Numbered from the stretch's first letter, positions 1 through 8,330 are shown. The stretch is 64,000 nt of DNA from Butyrivibrio sp. AE3004 (GCF_000703165.1 NZ_JNLQ01000002.1:310001-374000); one strand, 5' to 3'. Made by a program: numbers and translations. Notes: generated by a model from the letters alone, not told the origin.

Positions 1-603
1 GGAGCCACAAGCGAGTGGTACTATGGCATGGATTATGAGCACGGAGATCTTTATGAGGCAGATGAAGTTTTTCGTGAGGGCCATAAAGTAAAGGGAAGAA
101 AGCTATGTCTGGTTCATTATCCTGACGGACAGGTTTTTGTTCCTGTGCCAAAGACAGAAGGGCATTATAGTGATACACCGGTATTCTTTGAGAACGGAAT
201 TTTTATCATCGACGTGGACTTTCCTAATGAATTGATCCGAATAATAAGGTTCGATTGTAATGATTATCATTTAAGTATTCATAAGGAACTTCCGCTATCT
301 TCGGTAAAGGATTGCTACAATTTACAGCTGCATACCACACCGCTTATGCTTTCACGGCAATGTGGCAACGAATTAGATATTGTATGGCCGGAAAAACTCA
401 GCATTTCAATGGGTAATCACGACACCTTTTTCATGAGGGATGGAGAAAAACTTTTTTTTAGCAGGTGGTATGAAGAAGGCGAAGGAGTTGATTACAGATA
501 CTGGGAGGAGACCATAGTCAGAAATCTTTCCGGAGATGTGATCGAGACGCTTCCTGGAGATATAATTCAGATGCCAAACGGAGAGATGTGGCATTTGAGG
601 TAG
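1..603 (+). CDS. Hypothetical protein, 5' end outside the window
   Basis: The reading frame is already open at base 1 (it reads GATSEWYYGMDYEHG), so the Met at 28 is probably internal and the gene starts upstream of the window. The visible 200 residues are rich in aromatic and acidic residues, with no signal peptide, membrane segment or motif that I can assign. The last part carries alternating Gly/Asp turns (LSGDVIETLPGD, MPNGEMW) like a small beta-rich domain. The gene ends at TAG and is followed by about 300 bases without an intact gene. I do not recognise the family. Confidence 0.7.
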   Translation, partial: GATSEWYYGMDYEHGDLYEADEVFREGHKVKGRKLCLVHYPDGQVFVPVPKTEGHYSDTPVFFENGIFIIDVDFPNELIRIIRFDCNDYHLSIHKELPLSSVKDCYNLQLHTTPLMLSRQCGNELDIVWPEKLSISMGNHDTFFMRDGEKLFFSRWYEEGEGVDYRYWEETIVRNLSGDVIETLPGDIIQMPNGEMWHLR

Positions 604-672
604 TGGATAAGACAAGCCGATGCAAACCGATTTCCGGTTCCCTCGCATCGGCTTGAACTTGTTTTTACGCTC

Positions 673-825
673 TTATTCTACGTAGTAGACATAGTTCTCT
701 TTTCTGAGAGCAGCATCCTTTGCAGTCTCTGCAGCATCCATAAGATTTCCTATTACAAGAGATCCATCATAAACATATGTGGGCATATCCTTATTAGCAA
801 GGACAATTACTATATTTCTTTTGCT
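673..825 (-). pseudogene. Fragment of an unrecognised protein (C-terminal end)
   Basis: On the minus strand this stretch reads as a coherent peptide ending in KENYVYYVE and a stop, with protein-like segments such as NIVIVLANKDMPTYVYDGS. It is closed by a stop at 826-828 and has no start with a ribosome binding site. It looks like the surviving C-terminus of a deleted gene. The parent family is not recognised, and a chance open frame is possible at this length. Nothing else is visible between 604 and 850. Confidence 0.3.
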
Positions 826-850
826 CTAAAAATCAAGCCCCTAACGTCAT

Positions 851-907
851 AAAAAGTCAGAGGTCTTGCATGACTCTTTTTCTGTTATAGTAAAATATGT
901 TTGGAGG
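851..907 (+). promoter_or_regulatory. Terminator hairpin running into extended -10 promoter (module copy A)
   Basis: AAAAAGTCA (851-859) pairs with TGACTcTTTT (871-880) as a terminator. Its T-run is followed at once by TG-T-TATAGT (883-891), an extended -10 promoter. A GGAGGA ribosome binding site follows at 902-907. The same fusion recurs near 17.2, 27.0, 37.1 and 38.4 kb. Confidence 0.6.
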
Positions 908-917
908 ACTTATACAG

Positions 918-1643
918 ATGAAATCTTTTATAAAACTTACAGACTTCAAGAAAAGTGAATTATTTGAGATTTTCAAGATTGCTGATTCTATAGAGCAGTA
1001 TGACGAAGGTGGCGTGAGATTTTTCCTGCTGCTTGGAACAGAGCACGCACTAATGATTGATAGTGGCATGGAGGTTCATGATGCAAAGGAGCTTGCTGGA
1101 GAAATCACAGACCTGCCTATCATACTGTTCAATACACACGCGGATATTGATCACATCGGCAGTAATGATGAATTTGATGAAGTCATGATAAATCCTGCAG
1201 AGCTTATTAATTACAGTAAGCCTCATCCTTCACAGAAGATAATACCGGTATATGACGGAGATGTTCTTGATATCGGAGGACGGAAGCTTCTTGCAATTGC
1301 ACTTCCCGGACATACACCCGGAAGCATGGCACTTCTTGACAAAAACAGTGGCATGTTTTTTTGTGGTGATACTATCCAGGATGGCAGGATATTCATGTTC
1401 GGATCAATGCGGGATATGAGTGCATATATCCATAGTCTAAAAAGACTGGAAAAATTTAAGGATGAGATAAAGAGTATTTATGCAAATCATGGCACATTGC
1501 CACTGGAGTATTCAATTGTAGATAAGCTTATAGAGGGTGCAGTGAGGGTTGAAAAAGGTGAGCTTACGCCAACAGAGGCAGAGCTGTTTGGGCAGACCGT
1601 CAAAGTATATGATATAGGGGTGGCAACGTTTCTGTGTGACTAG
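918..1643 (+). CDS. MBL-fold metallo-hydrolase
   Basis: A 241-residue metallo-beta-lactamase-fold hydrolase. Visible metal ligands are the HxDxDH motif in NTHADIDHIG (about residue 70), the His of LPGHTPGSMALL, the Asp of FFCGDTIQDG and the His of YANHG near the C-terminus, in the usual family order. The start at 918 is chosen over the ATG at 897 because GGAGGA (902-907) lies 10 bases before it. Family members hydrolyse thioesters, lactones or phosphoesters; the substrate cannot be read from sequence. It stands alone downstream of its own extended -10 promoter. Confidence 0.85.
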   Translation: MKSFIKLTDFKKSELFEIFKIADSIEQYDEGGVRFFLLLGTEHALMIDSGMEVHDAKELAGEITDLPIILFNTHADIDHIGSNDEFDEVMINPAELINYSKPHPSQKIIPVYDGDVLDIGGRKLLAIALPGHTPGSMALLDKNSGMFFCGDTIQDGRIFMFGSMRDMSAYIHSLKRLEKFKDEIKSIYANHGTLPLEYSIVDKLIEGAVRVEKGELTPTEAELFGQTVKVYDIGVATFLCD

Positions 1644-1700
1644 GAAAACACTATAGAACCTGTATTTTAACATATTACAAAAAGGAGGAGGCTTGAAATA

Positions 1701-2027
1701 ATGACACCTAAAATCTGGTTATTTATCGCATTGATTGGAGTGCTTGCACCGGTTTATCTTTTGTTTGGAGTAGCAACTTCCAAAAACGTCAAGGAGATGT
1801 CCGAAAAGAACAAGGAAGAGATTGAAAAGAACAGGGACAGGCATAAATACATGATACTTGGACAGAGCTGGGGAATGGGAATAGGAGTAGCAGTTGGATG
1901 TATAGCAAGCTATTTCTTATCAGGAAAAGTGTCGACAGGTTTGTGCCTTGGAACAGGACTTGGAATGTTTGCAGGTATGATGATTGGAGCAATGATTGAT
2001 AGGAAAAAGGCATCGGATGCATATTGA
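1701..2027 (+). CDS. Small glycine-rich membrane protein
   Basis: A 108-residue protein with an N-terminal membrane helix (WLFIALIGVLAPVYLLFGVA), a charged helical linker (residues about 28-50, Lys/Glu-rich), and two further hydrophobic segments rich in Gly and Ala (GMGIGVAVGCIASYFL and GTGLGMFAGMMIGAMI) resembling glycine-zipper helices. A very strong AAGGAGGAGG precedes the ATG. No enzymatic motif is present. The next 160 bases (2028-2186) hold no convincing gene. Confidence 0.7.
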   Translation: MTPKIWLFIALIGVLAPVYLLFGVATSKNVKEMSEKNKEEIEKNRDRHKYMILGQSWGMGIGVAVGCIASYFLSGKVSTGLCLGTGLGMFAGMMIGAMIDRKKASDAY

Positions 2028-2186
2028 TCTTCTGCGTTGGCGTTAATCTTGGTTGGGGCAAAAAAGTGCGAGTGGTCAATATGCTGCCTTAGTGACAGCG
2101 GTTATTGCAGCATACATACCGGATATGTGATGCAAAGTACAAAGTGAACTCGGGAGAGAATCCTGAAAGATGCATGGAGAACTTTT

Positions 2187-2939
2187 ATGAGGATTATTCT
2201 TTCACCTGCAAAGAAAATGAATGTGGATACGGATAAACTTGAGTGTCAGGGGCTTCCGGTATTTATTGACCAGACGGAGGAAATACTTGAGTGGCTCCGT
2301 AATAAGTCGCATTCTGAATTACAGAAACTGTGGGGATGCAATGATAAGATTGCGGAGCAGAATTATAAACGCATTAAAGAGATGGATCTTCGAAACAGAC
2401 TGACGCCTGCCATACTTTCATACGAAGGAATTGCGTTTCAGTATATGGCACCTACGGTGTTTGAAGACAGAAGCTTTGATTATGTGCAGGAGCATCTTCG
2501 CATTCTTTCAGGTTTTTATGGGGTGCTGAAACCTATGGACGGAGTTACGCCATACAGACTTGAGATGCAGGCTAAGGCAGTGATTAATGGATATAAGGAT
2601 TTATATGATCTGTGGGGCGTGAGGCTCTATGATGAAGTATGTGACGGTACAGGCGTTATAATAAACCTTGCATCGAAGGAGTATTCCAAGTGCATTGAAA
2701 AATACCTGAAACCGGATGACTGTTACATCATTATCACATTTGGTGAGATGGTAAATGGGAAGCTTGTGACAAAGGGAACATACGCCAAGATGGCCAGAGG
2801 TGAGATGGTGAAGTACATGGCAGAAAACCTGATTGAAGATCCGCAGGAGATAAAAAAGTTTGACCGACTCGGATATGCATATAGGGATGATCTTTCATGT
2901 GATACTGAAATCGTTTTTGAAAAAAGAAATAGTAGCTAG
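2187..2939 (+). CDS. yaaA: Peroxide stress protein YaaA (UPF0246/DUF328)
   Basis: A 250-residue, full-length YaaA-family protein. The N-terminus MRIILSPAKKM is the family signature, and the conserved segments RLTPAILSYEGIAFQYM, ILSGFYGVLKPMD, YRLEMQ and ITFGEMVNGKLVTKGTYAKMARG follow in the usual order. In Escherichia coli YaaA limits free intracellular iron during peroxide stress and binds DNA. An iron or oxidative role fits an anaerobe, but here it is inferred. The preceding ribosome binding site is weak. No partner gene is adjacent. Confidence 0.93.
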   Translation: MRIILSPAKKMNVDTDKLECQGLPVFIDQTEEILEWLRNKSHSELQKLWGCNDKIAEQNYKRIKEMDLRNRLTPAILSYEGIAFQYMAPTVFEDRSFDYVQEHLRILSGFYGVLKPMDGVTPYRLEMQAKAVINGYKDLYDLWGVRLYDEVCDGTGVIINLASKEYSKCIEKYLKPDDCYIIITFGEMVNGKLVTKGTYAKMARGEMVKYMAENLIEDPQEIKKFDRLGYAYRDDLSCDTEIVFEKRNSS

Positions 2940-3015
2940 TCATACCTAAGGGCAAATTACAACGAAGGAATATTAGAGTTTTGGTGGTGGAAAAGTTATA
3001 CGGAAGGATTGAATT

Positions 3016-3402
3016 ATGAGATACCTGAAACTTCTGAACCTGTTACCGCTTTGCATATTCTTTTTGATGTACTATCAGAGCGGCACTGTACTTCATAGGG
3101 CACCATTGTTTCTTGTGGCAGCTCTTGGAATAATGAATGGTTTTGTCTCAAGAAATATGAAGGAACATATCATTTTATCGCTGATGCTGTTGTTGTCTTG
3201 CGCTATAGGGATGATAGGTTTTACATATTACTACTATTACTTTATTGACGCTGCTGATGAAGCACCTATAATCGGTGCATTTGTCGTTATTGTTTACGGG
3301 ATATTTGTGATGACAGCCTTTGGAATAGGAGCGGTTGTCATGGTAATAAAGGATAGAATCAGGAAAAAGAATGAAAACACTGAGACAGATTCAGCAGAGT
3401 AA
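3016..3402 (+). CDS. Four-helix membrane protein, unknown function
   Basis: A 128-residue integral membrane protein with four predicted helices: LNLLPLCIFFLMYY, APLFLVAALGIMNGF, IILSLMLLLSCAIGMIGFTYYYYYF and IIGAFVVIVYGIFVMTAFGIGAVVMVI. A basic then acidic C-terminal tail (KDRIRKKNENTETDSAE) follows. GGAAGGA precedes the ATG. There is no recognisable transporter or enzyme motif. It lies between yaaA and the histidine phosphatase and is probably transcribed alone. Confidence 0.7.
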   Translation: MRYLKLLNLLPLCIFFLMYYQSGTVLHRAPLFLVAALGIMNGFVSRNMKEHIILSLMLLLSCAIGMIGFTYYYYYFIDAADEAPIIGAFVVIVYGIFVMTAFGIGAVVMVIKDRIRKKNENTETDSAE

Positions 3403-3423
3403 TTACTACAGAAAACATAAAAT

Positions 3424-3460
3424 TTGTTAGTATAAATATGTTTTTTATCGGAGGGTGTAG
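3424..3460 (+). promoter_or_regulatory. Promoter and RBS of histidine phosphatase, repeated at 27.0 kb
   Basis: TTGTTAGTATAAATATG is followed by ATCGGAGGG before the GTG start at 3461. The region plus the first codons of the gene is matched by 27035-27098 with few differences, so the two loci share an ancestral 5' end. Confidence 0.5.
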
Positions 3461-4006
3461 GTGAAGGTTGTTCTTATTAGGCATGGTAAAGTGAATTTTA
3501 AATGGGAATCTTGGTACACATCTGACCGGTTTGACGAAGCTTGCATGCAATATGATCAGTCTCATATCATGAAGGCAGATTATTCTATACCGGATGCGAA
3601 GTGTTCCGGCTACTACATAAGTACCTTGCCGAGGACCAGGGAAACAGCTCAGAATATCTTTGGTGAGCAGGATTATATTTCTACAGATCTGATTAACGAA
3701 GTCCCATTATCAGCAAGTTTATATAGCGGGATTAAATTACCATTACTGTTTTGGAATATCTCAGGTAGGATTCAATGGTATTTCAATAATAGCAGGCAGA
3801 AGGAAAGCAGGTTGCAGACGGAGAAAAGGGCCAGGCAGTTTGTGAAGATGCTGATGGAAAAGAATGAAGATTGCGTGGTAGTTACACATGGATTTTTCAT
3901 GCATACGCTTGTGGCTGAGCTTAAAAGAATGGATTTTAGCATTGATAATAAATCGCTGAAATATGCAAATGGTGAATATGTGATAGCGAGATTATGCCTC
4001 ATGTAG
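3461..4006 (+). CDS. Histidine phosphatase superfamily protein
   Basis: A 181-residue phosphoglycerate-mutase-like phosphatase. MKVVLIRHGKV carries the RHG catalytic motif (phospho-accepting His near residue 8). TLPRTRETAQNIFG is the second conserved Arg region, and VVVTHGFFMHTLV supplies the later catalytic His. The start is GTG, supported by GGAGGG 8 bases before it. Family members act on small phosphoesters or phosphoproteins; the substrate is unknown. A truncated copy of its 5' end lies at 27073-27123, which shows past duplication. Confidence 0.85.
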   Translation: MKVVLIRHGKVNFKWESWYTSDRFDEACMQYDQSHIMKADYSIPDAKCSGYYISTLPRTRETAQNIFGEQDYISTDLINEVPLSASLYSGIKLPLLFWNISGRIQWYFNNSRQKESRLQTEKRARQFVKMLMEKNEDCVVVTHGFFMHTLVAELKRMDFSIDNKSLKYANGEYVIARLCLM

Positions 4007-4015
4007 AAATCAAAT

Positions 4016-4075
4016 GTTTTGAGGGAAGAACTTACAAAGCTTAGTAAATATTTCTATCTGAAGAGGTTGCGGTAA
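4016..4075 (+). pseudogene. C-terminal remnant of a GNAT acetyltransferase
   Basis: The frame reads REELTKLSKYFYLKRLR then stop, matching the end of the intact GNAT at 8331-8741 (REDKDPKLSKYFYLKRLR). At DNA level 4036-4079 and 8702-8745 differ at only 3 of 44 bases, including the bases after the stop codon. This is a deleted copy or recombination scar of that gene. Confidence 0.75.
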
Positions 4076-4146
4076 CGATCAGTTATAAATGATTTTGATG
4101 CCTATAACGAAATACTTAAAGCAGAGAAGAAGGGAATGATAATAAA

Positions 4147-4317
4147 ATGCAGATAGGAAGTTCAAATGATTCAGAAGCAGTAAAAGCGCAGTATGCGACA
4201 TCAAAAGGATTGGATACGAGATTATCTTTTCACGATAAGTATTCCACCAATAAGCTTGGCTATGGTAACTGGATCGTATCAAATTATGAGATCAGAGAAG
4301 GAATATGGAATGTTTAG
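4147..4317 (+). pseudogene. N-terminal fragment of a class I methyltransferase
   Basis: A 56-codon ORF starting MQIGSSNDSEAVKAQYATS and containing LSFHDKYSTNKLGYGNWI and VSNYEI. This is the typical N-terminal lead-in of a family of SAM-dependent methyltransferases, normally followed by the SAM-binding LELGCG loop. Here the frame stops just before that motif, so the catalytic domain is missing. The remaining bases to 4389 show no trace of the rest. It is one of several truncated genes in this window. Confidence 0.6.
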
Positions 4318-4389
4318 TGCGAGAGAAATAAGGGAGTGAATATTTAGAAAGTGTTCAGTTTCATAGATTCTTTGTAAAAAGAGATAAAG

Positions 4390-4788
4390 TCAGACATCAC
4401 TCCATTTGGGAAGTGGTGTCTTATTTTTTACGGCTTCGCTGACAAGAGTATAGAAGCGGATCTTTTTCTGAAGATGTTCAAGTCCTGCTTGGAGAGTTTC
4501 CATTGATTCAATAGTCTTTGCTTCCTGCGTTTTCATCATTCCGAGGATCTTTTCGGAATTGGCTTCCATATCTTTTTCATATGTGAAGAAAAGCTTTATC
4601 TCATCGAGAGGGAGAAGAGCTTTTTTGAAGCATTCTATAGCATGTAAGCGGTCTATATGTGAATCATCATAGAACCTGCGTGAGTTCACATGCTCAACAT
4701 TTTCCAATAAGTTGATTTGCTCATAGTAACGTATGGTAGATGCCGGCAGATTAAACTGTTTTGACAGGTCGGTAATTGTGTATTTCAT
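4390..4788 (-). CDS. MerR-family transcriptional regulator
   Basis: A 132-residue MerR regulator. The winged HTH is at the N-terminus (YTITDLSKQFNLPASTIRYY), then the second helix region (NSRRFYDDSHIDRLHAIECFKKA) and a coiled-coil dimerisation helix (residues about 75-115). The short C-terminus has no clear effector domain or Cys pair. It is transcribed divergently from the aldo/keto reductase at 4901. The shared intergenic region holds a promoter with the 19-bp spacer expected for MerR control, so the reductase and alcohol dehydrogenase genes are the likely targets. Confidence 0.9.
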   Translation of the reverse strand: MKYTITDLSKQFNLPASTIRYYEQINLLENVEHVNSRRFYDDSHIDRLHAIECFKKALLPLDEIKLFFTYEKDMEANSEKILGMMKTQEAKTIESMETLQAGLEHLQKKIRFYTLVSEAVKNKTPLPKWSDV

Positions 4789-4824
4789 AGTTCCTCCAAA
4801 AAAATGAGATATTACAAAAAAGTG

Positions 4825-4856
4825 CTTGAGTTAAAGTTAACTTCAAGTTATATGAT
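4825..4856 (+). promoter_or_regulatory. MerR-type promoter/operator of the reductase operon
   Basis: The -35 TTGAGT (4826-4831) and -10 TATGAT (4851-4856) are separated by 19 bp, the over-long spacing typical of MerR-activated promoters. An imperfect dyad with arms ACTTGA-like (4825-4830) and TCAAGT (4843-4848) fills the spacer. It faces the aldo/keto reductase gene; the divergent MerR gene begins 36 bases away. Confidence 0.7.
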
Positions 4857-4900
4857 TATGATAACGATAAAAAATGGCTATGCAAGTGGAGGAATTAAAA

Positions 4901-5827
4901 ATGCAGAAAATCAATTTAGCAAACGGACCTGAAGGCGCATCAAGACTAATTCTCGGGTGTATGAGAATGCCTGCGCTCAGCACAGAGTCTGCAGCAAAAA
5001 TGATTGAAACAGCTGTATCGCTGGGTATTAATTACATCGACCATGCCACCTGCTACGGAGATGGCGAAGCAGAAACAAGATTTGGCGATGCTATCGCGTT
5101 GACTGATATTAAAAGAGAAGACCTCATCATCCAGTCAAAATGCGGACTTAGATTTGACAAGCAGATATTTGACTGGAGAAAGTCAAACATCATAGAGAGT
5201 GTTAATGGAATTCTAGGGAGGCTTAAGATGGAGTATCTTGATGTTCTCCTTCTGCACAGACCGGATCTTCTTTATGACCCTGAGCAGATAGCGGAGGCTT
5301 TTGATGAATTGGAATCCGCAGGCAAGGTAAGACATTTTGGTGTGAGCAACACTATGCCTATGCAGATCGAGCTTTTGAAGAAATATGTGAAGCAGCCTCT
5401 TAAGATCAATCAGCTTCAGCTTTCTCTTGAGCAGTCACAGCTCATTGATCAGGATCTTTACATGAACAACAAGACCACGGATATGTCTGTGATGCGTGAT
5501 GGTGGAGCTCTTGATTACTGCCGACTTAACGACATTACCATTCAAGCATGGTCACCACTTCAGCATGGAATGTTCAAGGGAATGTTCATCGATAATCCTG
5601 AGTTTCCTGAGATGAACAAGGTCTTGGGAGAGCTGGCAGAGCAGTATGGTGTAACCAAGGCTGCAATAGCTATAGCCTGGATATTAAGACATCCTGCAAA
5701 GATGCAGGTAATAGCAGGAACCATGAATCCTGTACATCTGGCAGAAATGGCAGAAGCAGACAAGATTGACCTTACACACGAAGAGTGGTACAGACTGTAC
5801 CTTTCTTCCGGAAAATTTTTACCATAA
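4901..5827 (+). CDS. Aldo/keto reductase
   Basis: A 308-residue AKR-superfamily TIM barrel. The catalytic tetrad is visible: Asp in YIDHATCYG with the Tyr of the same motif, Lys in IIQSKCG and His in LLLHRPD. The C-terminal NADP-binding segment contains IAWILRHPAKMQVIAGTMNP. It resembles the YdhF-type reductases. The ATG at 4901 is preferred over 4874 because GGAGGA sits 7 bases before it. The gene is followed after 24 bases by an iron alcohol dehydrogenase, suggesting a two-gene carbonyl-detoxification or alcohol operon under the divergent MerR regulator. Confidence 0.9.
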   Translation: MQKINLANGPEGASRLILGCMRMPALSTESAAKMIETAVSLGINYIDHATCYGDGEAETRFGDAIALTDIKREDLIIQSKCGLRFDKQIFDWRKSNIIESVNGILGRLKMEYLDVLLLHRPDLLYDPEQIAEAFDELESAGKVRHFGVSNTMPMQIELLKKYVKQPLKINQLQLSLEQSQLIDQDLYMNNKTTDMSVMRDGGALDYCRLNDITIQAWSPLQHGMFKGMFIDNPEFPEMNKVLGELAEQYGVTKAAIAIAWILRHPAKMQVIAGTMNPVHLAEMAEADKIDLTHEEWYRLYLSSGKFLP

Positions 5828-5851
5828 GACAATGATAGGAGGGCTTTGATC

Positions 5852-7027
5852 ATGGAAAACTTTAACTTTTATTCACCGACATTTTTTGCATTTGGTAAAG
5901 ACAGAGAGGACGAAGCAGGTTCTTTTGTAAAAAGATTTGGCGGCAGCAAGGTCCTTATCCATTACGGCGGAGGAAGCGTTGTTAAGTCAGGACTTCTTGA
6001 CAGAGTAAAGGCTTCCCTGGATAAAGAGGGTATCCCCTATGTACTTCTTGGCGGCGTAAAGCCCAATCCAAGAAGCGGACTTGTATATGAGGGAATAGAA
6101 CTCTGTAAGAAGGAAAATATTGATTTTGTTCTGGCAGTTGGCGGTGGAAGCGTAATAGATTCATCCAAGGCAATTGCCGCAGGAACGGTATATGATGGCG
6201 ATTTCTGGGATTTCTATATGGGAAAGAGAATAGAAGAGGCTCTTCCTGTGGGAACAATCCTTACAATAGCTGCAGCCGGAAGTGAAGGAAGTCCTGATTC
6301 CGTAATAACCAAGGAAGAGGGTATGTTTAAGAGAGGTGCTAGCGGAGACGCCATAAGACCTAAGTTCAGTATCCTTAATCCTGCTCTTACACAGACTCTT
6401 CCTCCTTATCAGACTGCAGCAGGAATAACAGACATCTTAGCTCATCTTCATGAGAGGTATTTGACTAATTCAAAAGAGGTTGAGGTTACAGACAGGCTTA
6501 TTGAAGGGCTGATGCTTACAATGATCCATGAGGGTCCGAGAGTAATCGCAGATCCAAACAATTATGATGCTAGAGCAAACATCATGTGGGTAGGGATGAT
6601 GGCTCACAATAATTCATGCGGTGTTGGAAGAAGCCAGGACTGGAACAGCCACAATATCGAGCATGAACTTTCTGCATTGTATGACTGTGCGCATGGTGCA
6701 GGTCTTGCAGTAACAATGCCTGCTGTGTTTAAGTATGTTTATAAGCATGATGTTATGAGATTCGCTAAGCTTGCGACACGCGTATGGGGATGTCAGATGG
6801 ACTTCGACAATCCTGAGGCTACAGCACTTGCAGGCATTGCGGCTCTGGAGAATTTCCTCAAAGGAATCGGAATGCCTTTAAACTTTGCGGAACTTGGAGC
6901 AAAAGAGGAGGATATCCCTGCCCTTGTAAAGGCTCTGTGCTATGGCGATGGAAGAACAGGAAGCATCTCAGGATTTGTTACTCTTGATGAGAATGACTGC
7001 ACAAAGATATATCAGATGATGGTATGA
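5852..7027 (+). CDS. Iron-containing alcohol dehydrogenase (butanol dehydrogenase-like)
   Basis: A 391-residue group III alcohol dehydrogenase. N-terminal FAFGKDRE leads into the NAD(P)-binding half with VGGGSVIDSSKAIAAG. The divalent-metal ligands are visible in TDILAHLHERYL (Asp and His) and in HNIEHELSALYDCAHGAGLA (two His). Length and motifs match NADPH-dependent butanol dehydrogenases. AGGAGGG lies 8 bases before the ATG at 5852. It follows the aldo/keto reductase closely and likely shares its MerR-controlled transcript, reducing aldehydes to alcohols. Confidence 0.92.
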   Translation: MENFNFYSPTFFAFGKDREDEAGSFVKRFGGSKVLIHYGGGSVVKSGLLDRVKASLDKEGIPYVLLGGVKPNPRSGLVYEGIELCKKENIDFVLAVGGGSVIDSSKAIAAGTVYDGDFWDFYMGKRIEEALPVGTILTIAAAGSEGSPDSVITKEEGMFKRGASGDAIRPKFSILNPALTQTLPPYQTAAGITDILAHLHERYLTNSKEVEVTDRLIEGLMLTMIHEGPRVIADPNNYDARANIMWVGMMAHNNSCGVGRSQDWNSHNIEHELSALYDCAHGAGLAVTMPAVFKYVYKHDVMRFAKLATRVWGCQMDFDNPEATALAGIAALENFLKGIGMPLNFAELGAKEEDIPALVKALCYGDGRTGSISGFVTLDENDCTKIYQMMV

Positions 7028-7064
7028 TTTTAGAAGATTGTATAATATTTGGAAGGGATAAGCG

Positions 7065-7745
7065 ATGAGACTTGGTACTTCATCACCACTTGTATATGAC
7101 TGCGGCGAACACTGGGCAAAATACCAGAAAGAACAGGGATGCAGCGCTGTGGTTTTTCCTGTTCAGAGTAATGAACCGGAAAAGAAGATAATAGAGTATA
7201 AGGAAGCTGCAGACAGGGAAGGACTCATGATAGCTGAGGTTGGCATCTGGAGAAATGCCCTGTCAAAAGATCCTGATGAGAGAAAAAAGAACAGGGACTA
7301 CTGTGTGGAGCAGTTGCGCCTTTCGGATTTCCTTGGAGCAAGATGCTGCGTAAATGTTGCGGGAATTGTAGGGCATAGGTGGGATGGAGCTTATAAAGAG
7401 AATTTTTCCAAAGAGCTCCGTGATGAGACCATTAGCATGGTCCGTGAGATAATTGACAGGGCTAATGTGAAAAAAACGTATTTCACCCTGGAGCCCATGC
7501 CATGGATGATACCAACAAGTCCTAAGGATTATGCGAAGCTTATTGATGAGGTTGATAGAGACAGGTTCGCAGTTCATATGGATGTCATAAACATGATCAA
7601 TTCCATAGAAAGATATTTTAATGCAGAAGAGTTCATTGATGAATGTGCAGAAGTGCTTGGAACAAGGAAAGGCGATTATTGTAAGCCATCATCACGGAAG
7701 AATTCCATATGCAGTTCCGCCTGTGATGGTTTTGCCGGAGATTAA
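7065..7745 (+). pseudogene. Truncated sugar phosphate isomerase/epimerase (TIM barrel)
   Basis: The first about 200 residues match a xylose-isomerase-like TIM barrel: start MRLGTSSPLVYDC, then GARCCVNVAGIVGHRW, FTLEPMPWMIPTSP and FAVHMDVINM with acidic and His metal ligands. After DECAEVLGT (about 7660) the sequence switches to the tail of an unrelated enzyme, and this frame runs out in a basic, Cys/Ser-rich nonsense tail. The last third, including the C-terminal ligands, is therefore lost. It lies 37 bases after the alcohol dehydrogenase and may once have belonged to that operon. Confidence 0.8.
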
Positions 7746-8007
7746 GAAAGCCCTTGAGGGACGTGATGTGAAGATCATTGTTGACTGTGGAATTGCTTCC
7801 GGAGCTGATGTTTTTAAGGCGCTGGCTCTTGGAGCAGACGCAGCTGCTGTGGGTCGATCCATGCTCCCGTCTCTTGAAACAGGCGGAGTAAACGGAACTC
7901 GTGATTTTCTAAACCATGTCGGAGATGAGTTGAGATATTTGATGAGCTGCACCGGATTTGCAAAAGTGTCTGATATCGATGATTCGGTTATTCACTATAT
8001 TAGATAA
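7666..8007 (+). pseudogene. C-terminal fragment of an FMN-dependent alpha-hydroxy-acid dehydrogenase
   Basis: In a frame shifted from the preceding gene this reads GKAIIVSHHHGRIPYAVPPV, then IIVDCGIASGADVFKALALG and AVGRSMLPSL. These are the phosphate- and FMN-binding C-terminal strands of the lactate oxidase/glycolate oxidase family, ending at a natural C-terminus (SVIHYIR). The N-terminal two thirds of the enzyme are missing and there is no start signal. The abrupt join to the isomerase near 7660 marks a deletion or recombination event fusing two unrelated genes. Confidence 0.8.
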
Positions 8008-8091
8008 GATTATTTTAGAAAGTAATATGTCAATAACAAAATTTCCTAAAAGTATAGACAGGATTATCACCAAGACAATGAGCATGACTGA

Positions 8092-8181
8092 GCTTTTTAT
8101 GAATACATGGGATTCGAAGCTACCGAGTATAAGCAGCCTGCGCTGGGAACAGAGGAAATGTGTTACAGGAAAGACTTATAG
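8092..8181 (+). pseudogene. C-terminal remnant of a second GNAT acetyltransferase
   Basis: The frame AFYEYMGFEATEYKQPALG and on to CYRKDL-stop is the classical last strand and helix of a GNAT fold (A-x-x-FYEKMGF motif). It is closed by a stop immediately upstream, at 8089-8091, so only the tail survives. It is followed by its original-looking terminator at 8198. It differs from the GNAT remnant at 4016. Confidence 0.65.
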
Positions 8182-8197
8182 GAAAAAATGAAAAATT

Positions 8198-8237
8198 GGC
8201 AGGACTCAGTTTCCTTTGAATTGTGTCCTGCCTTTTT
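8198..8237 (+). terminator. Rho-independent terminator
   Basis: GGCAGGAC (8198-8205) pairs perfectly with GTCCTGCC (8225-8232), followed by TTTTT. Confidence 0.85.
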
Positions 8238-8330
8238 CATGGGTATAATTATCCATGAAAAGGACAGGAATAGGCACAATACTCAAGGTAAAAAGTGATA
8301 ACTTTTAAAAACAAGAAAAGAGGCTGATAA

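Noticed and set aside
2028..2186. Possible remnant encoding QYAALVTAVIAAYIPDM
   Set aside because: The stretch is short, lacks a start, and overlaps sequence with no other support.
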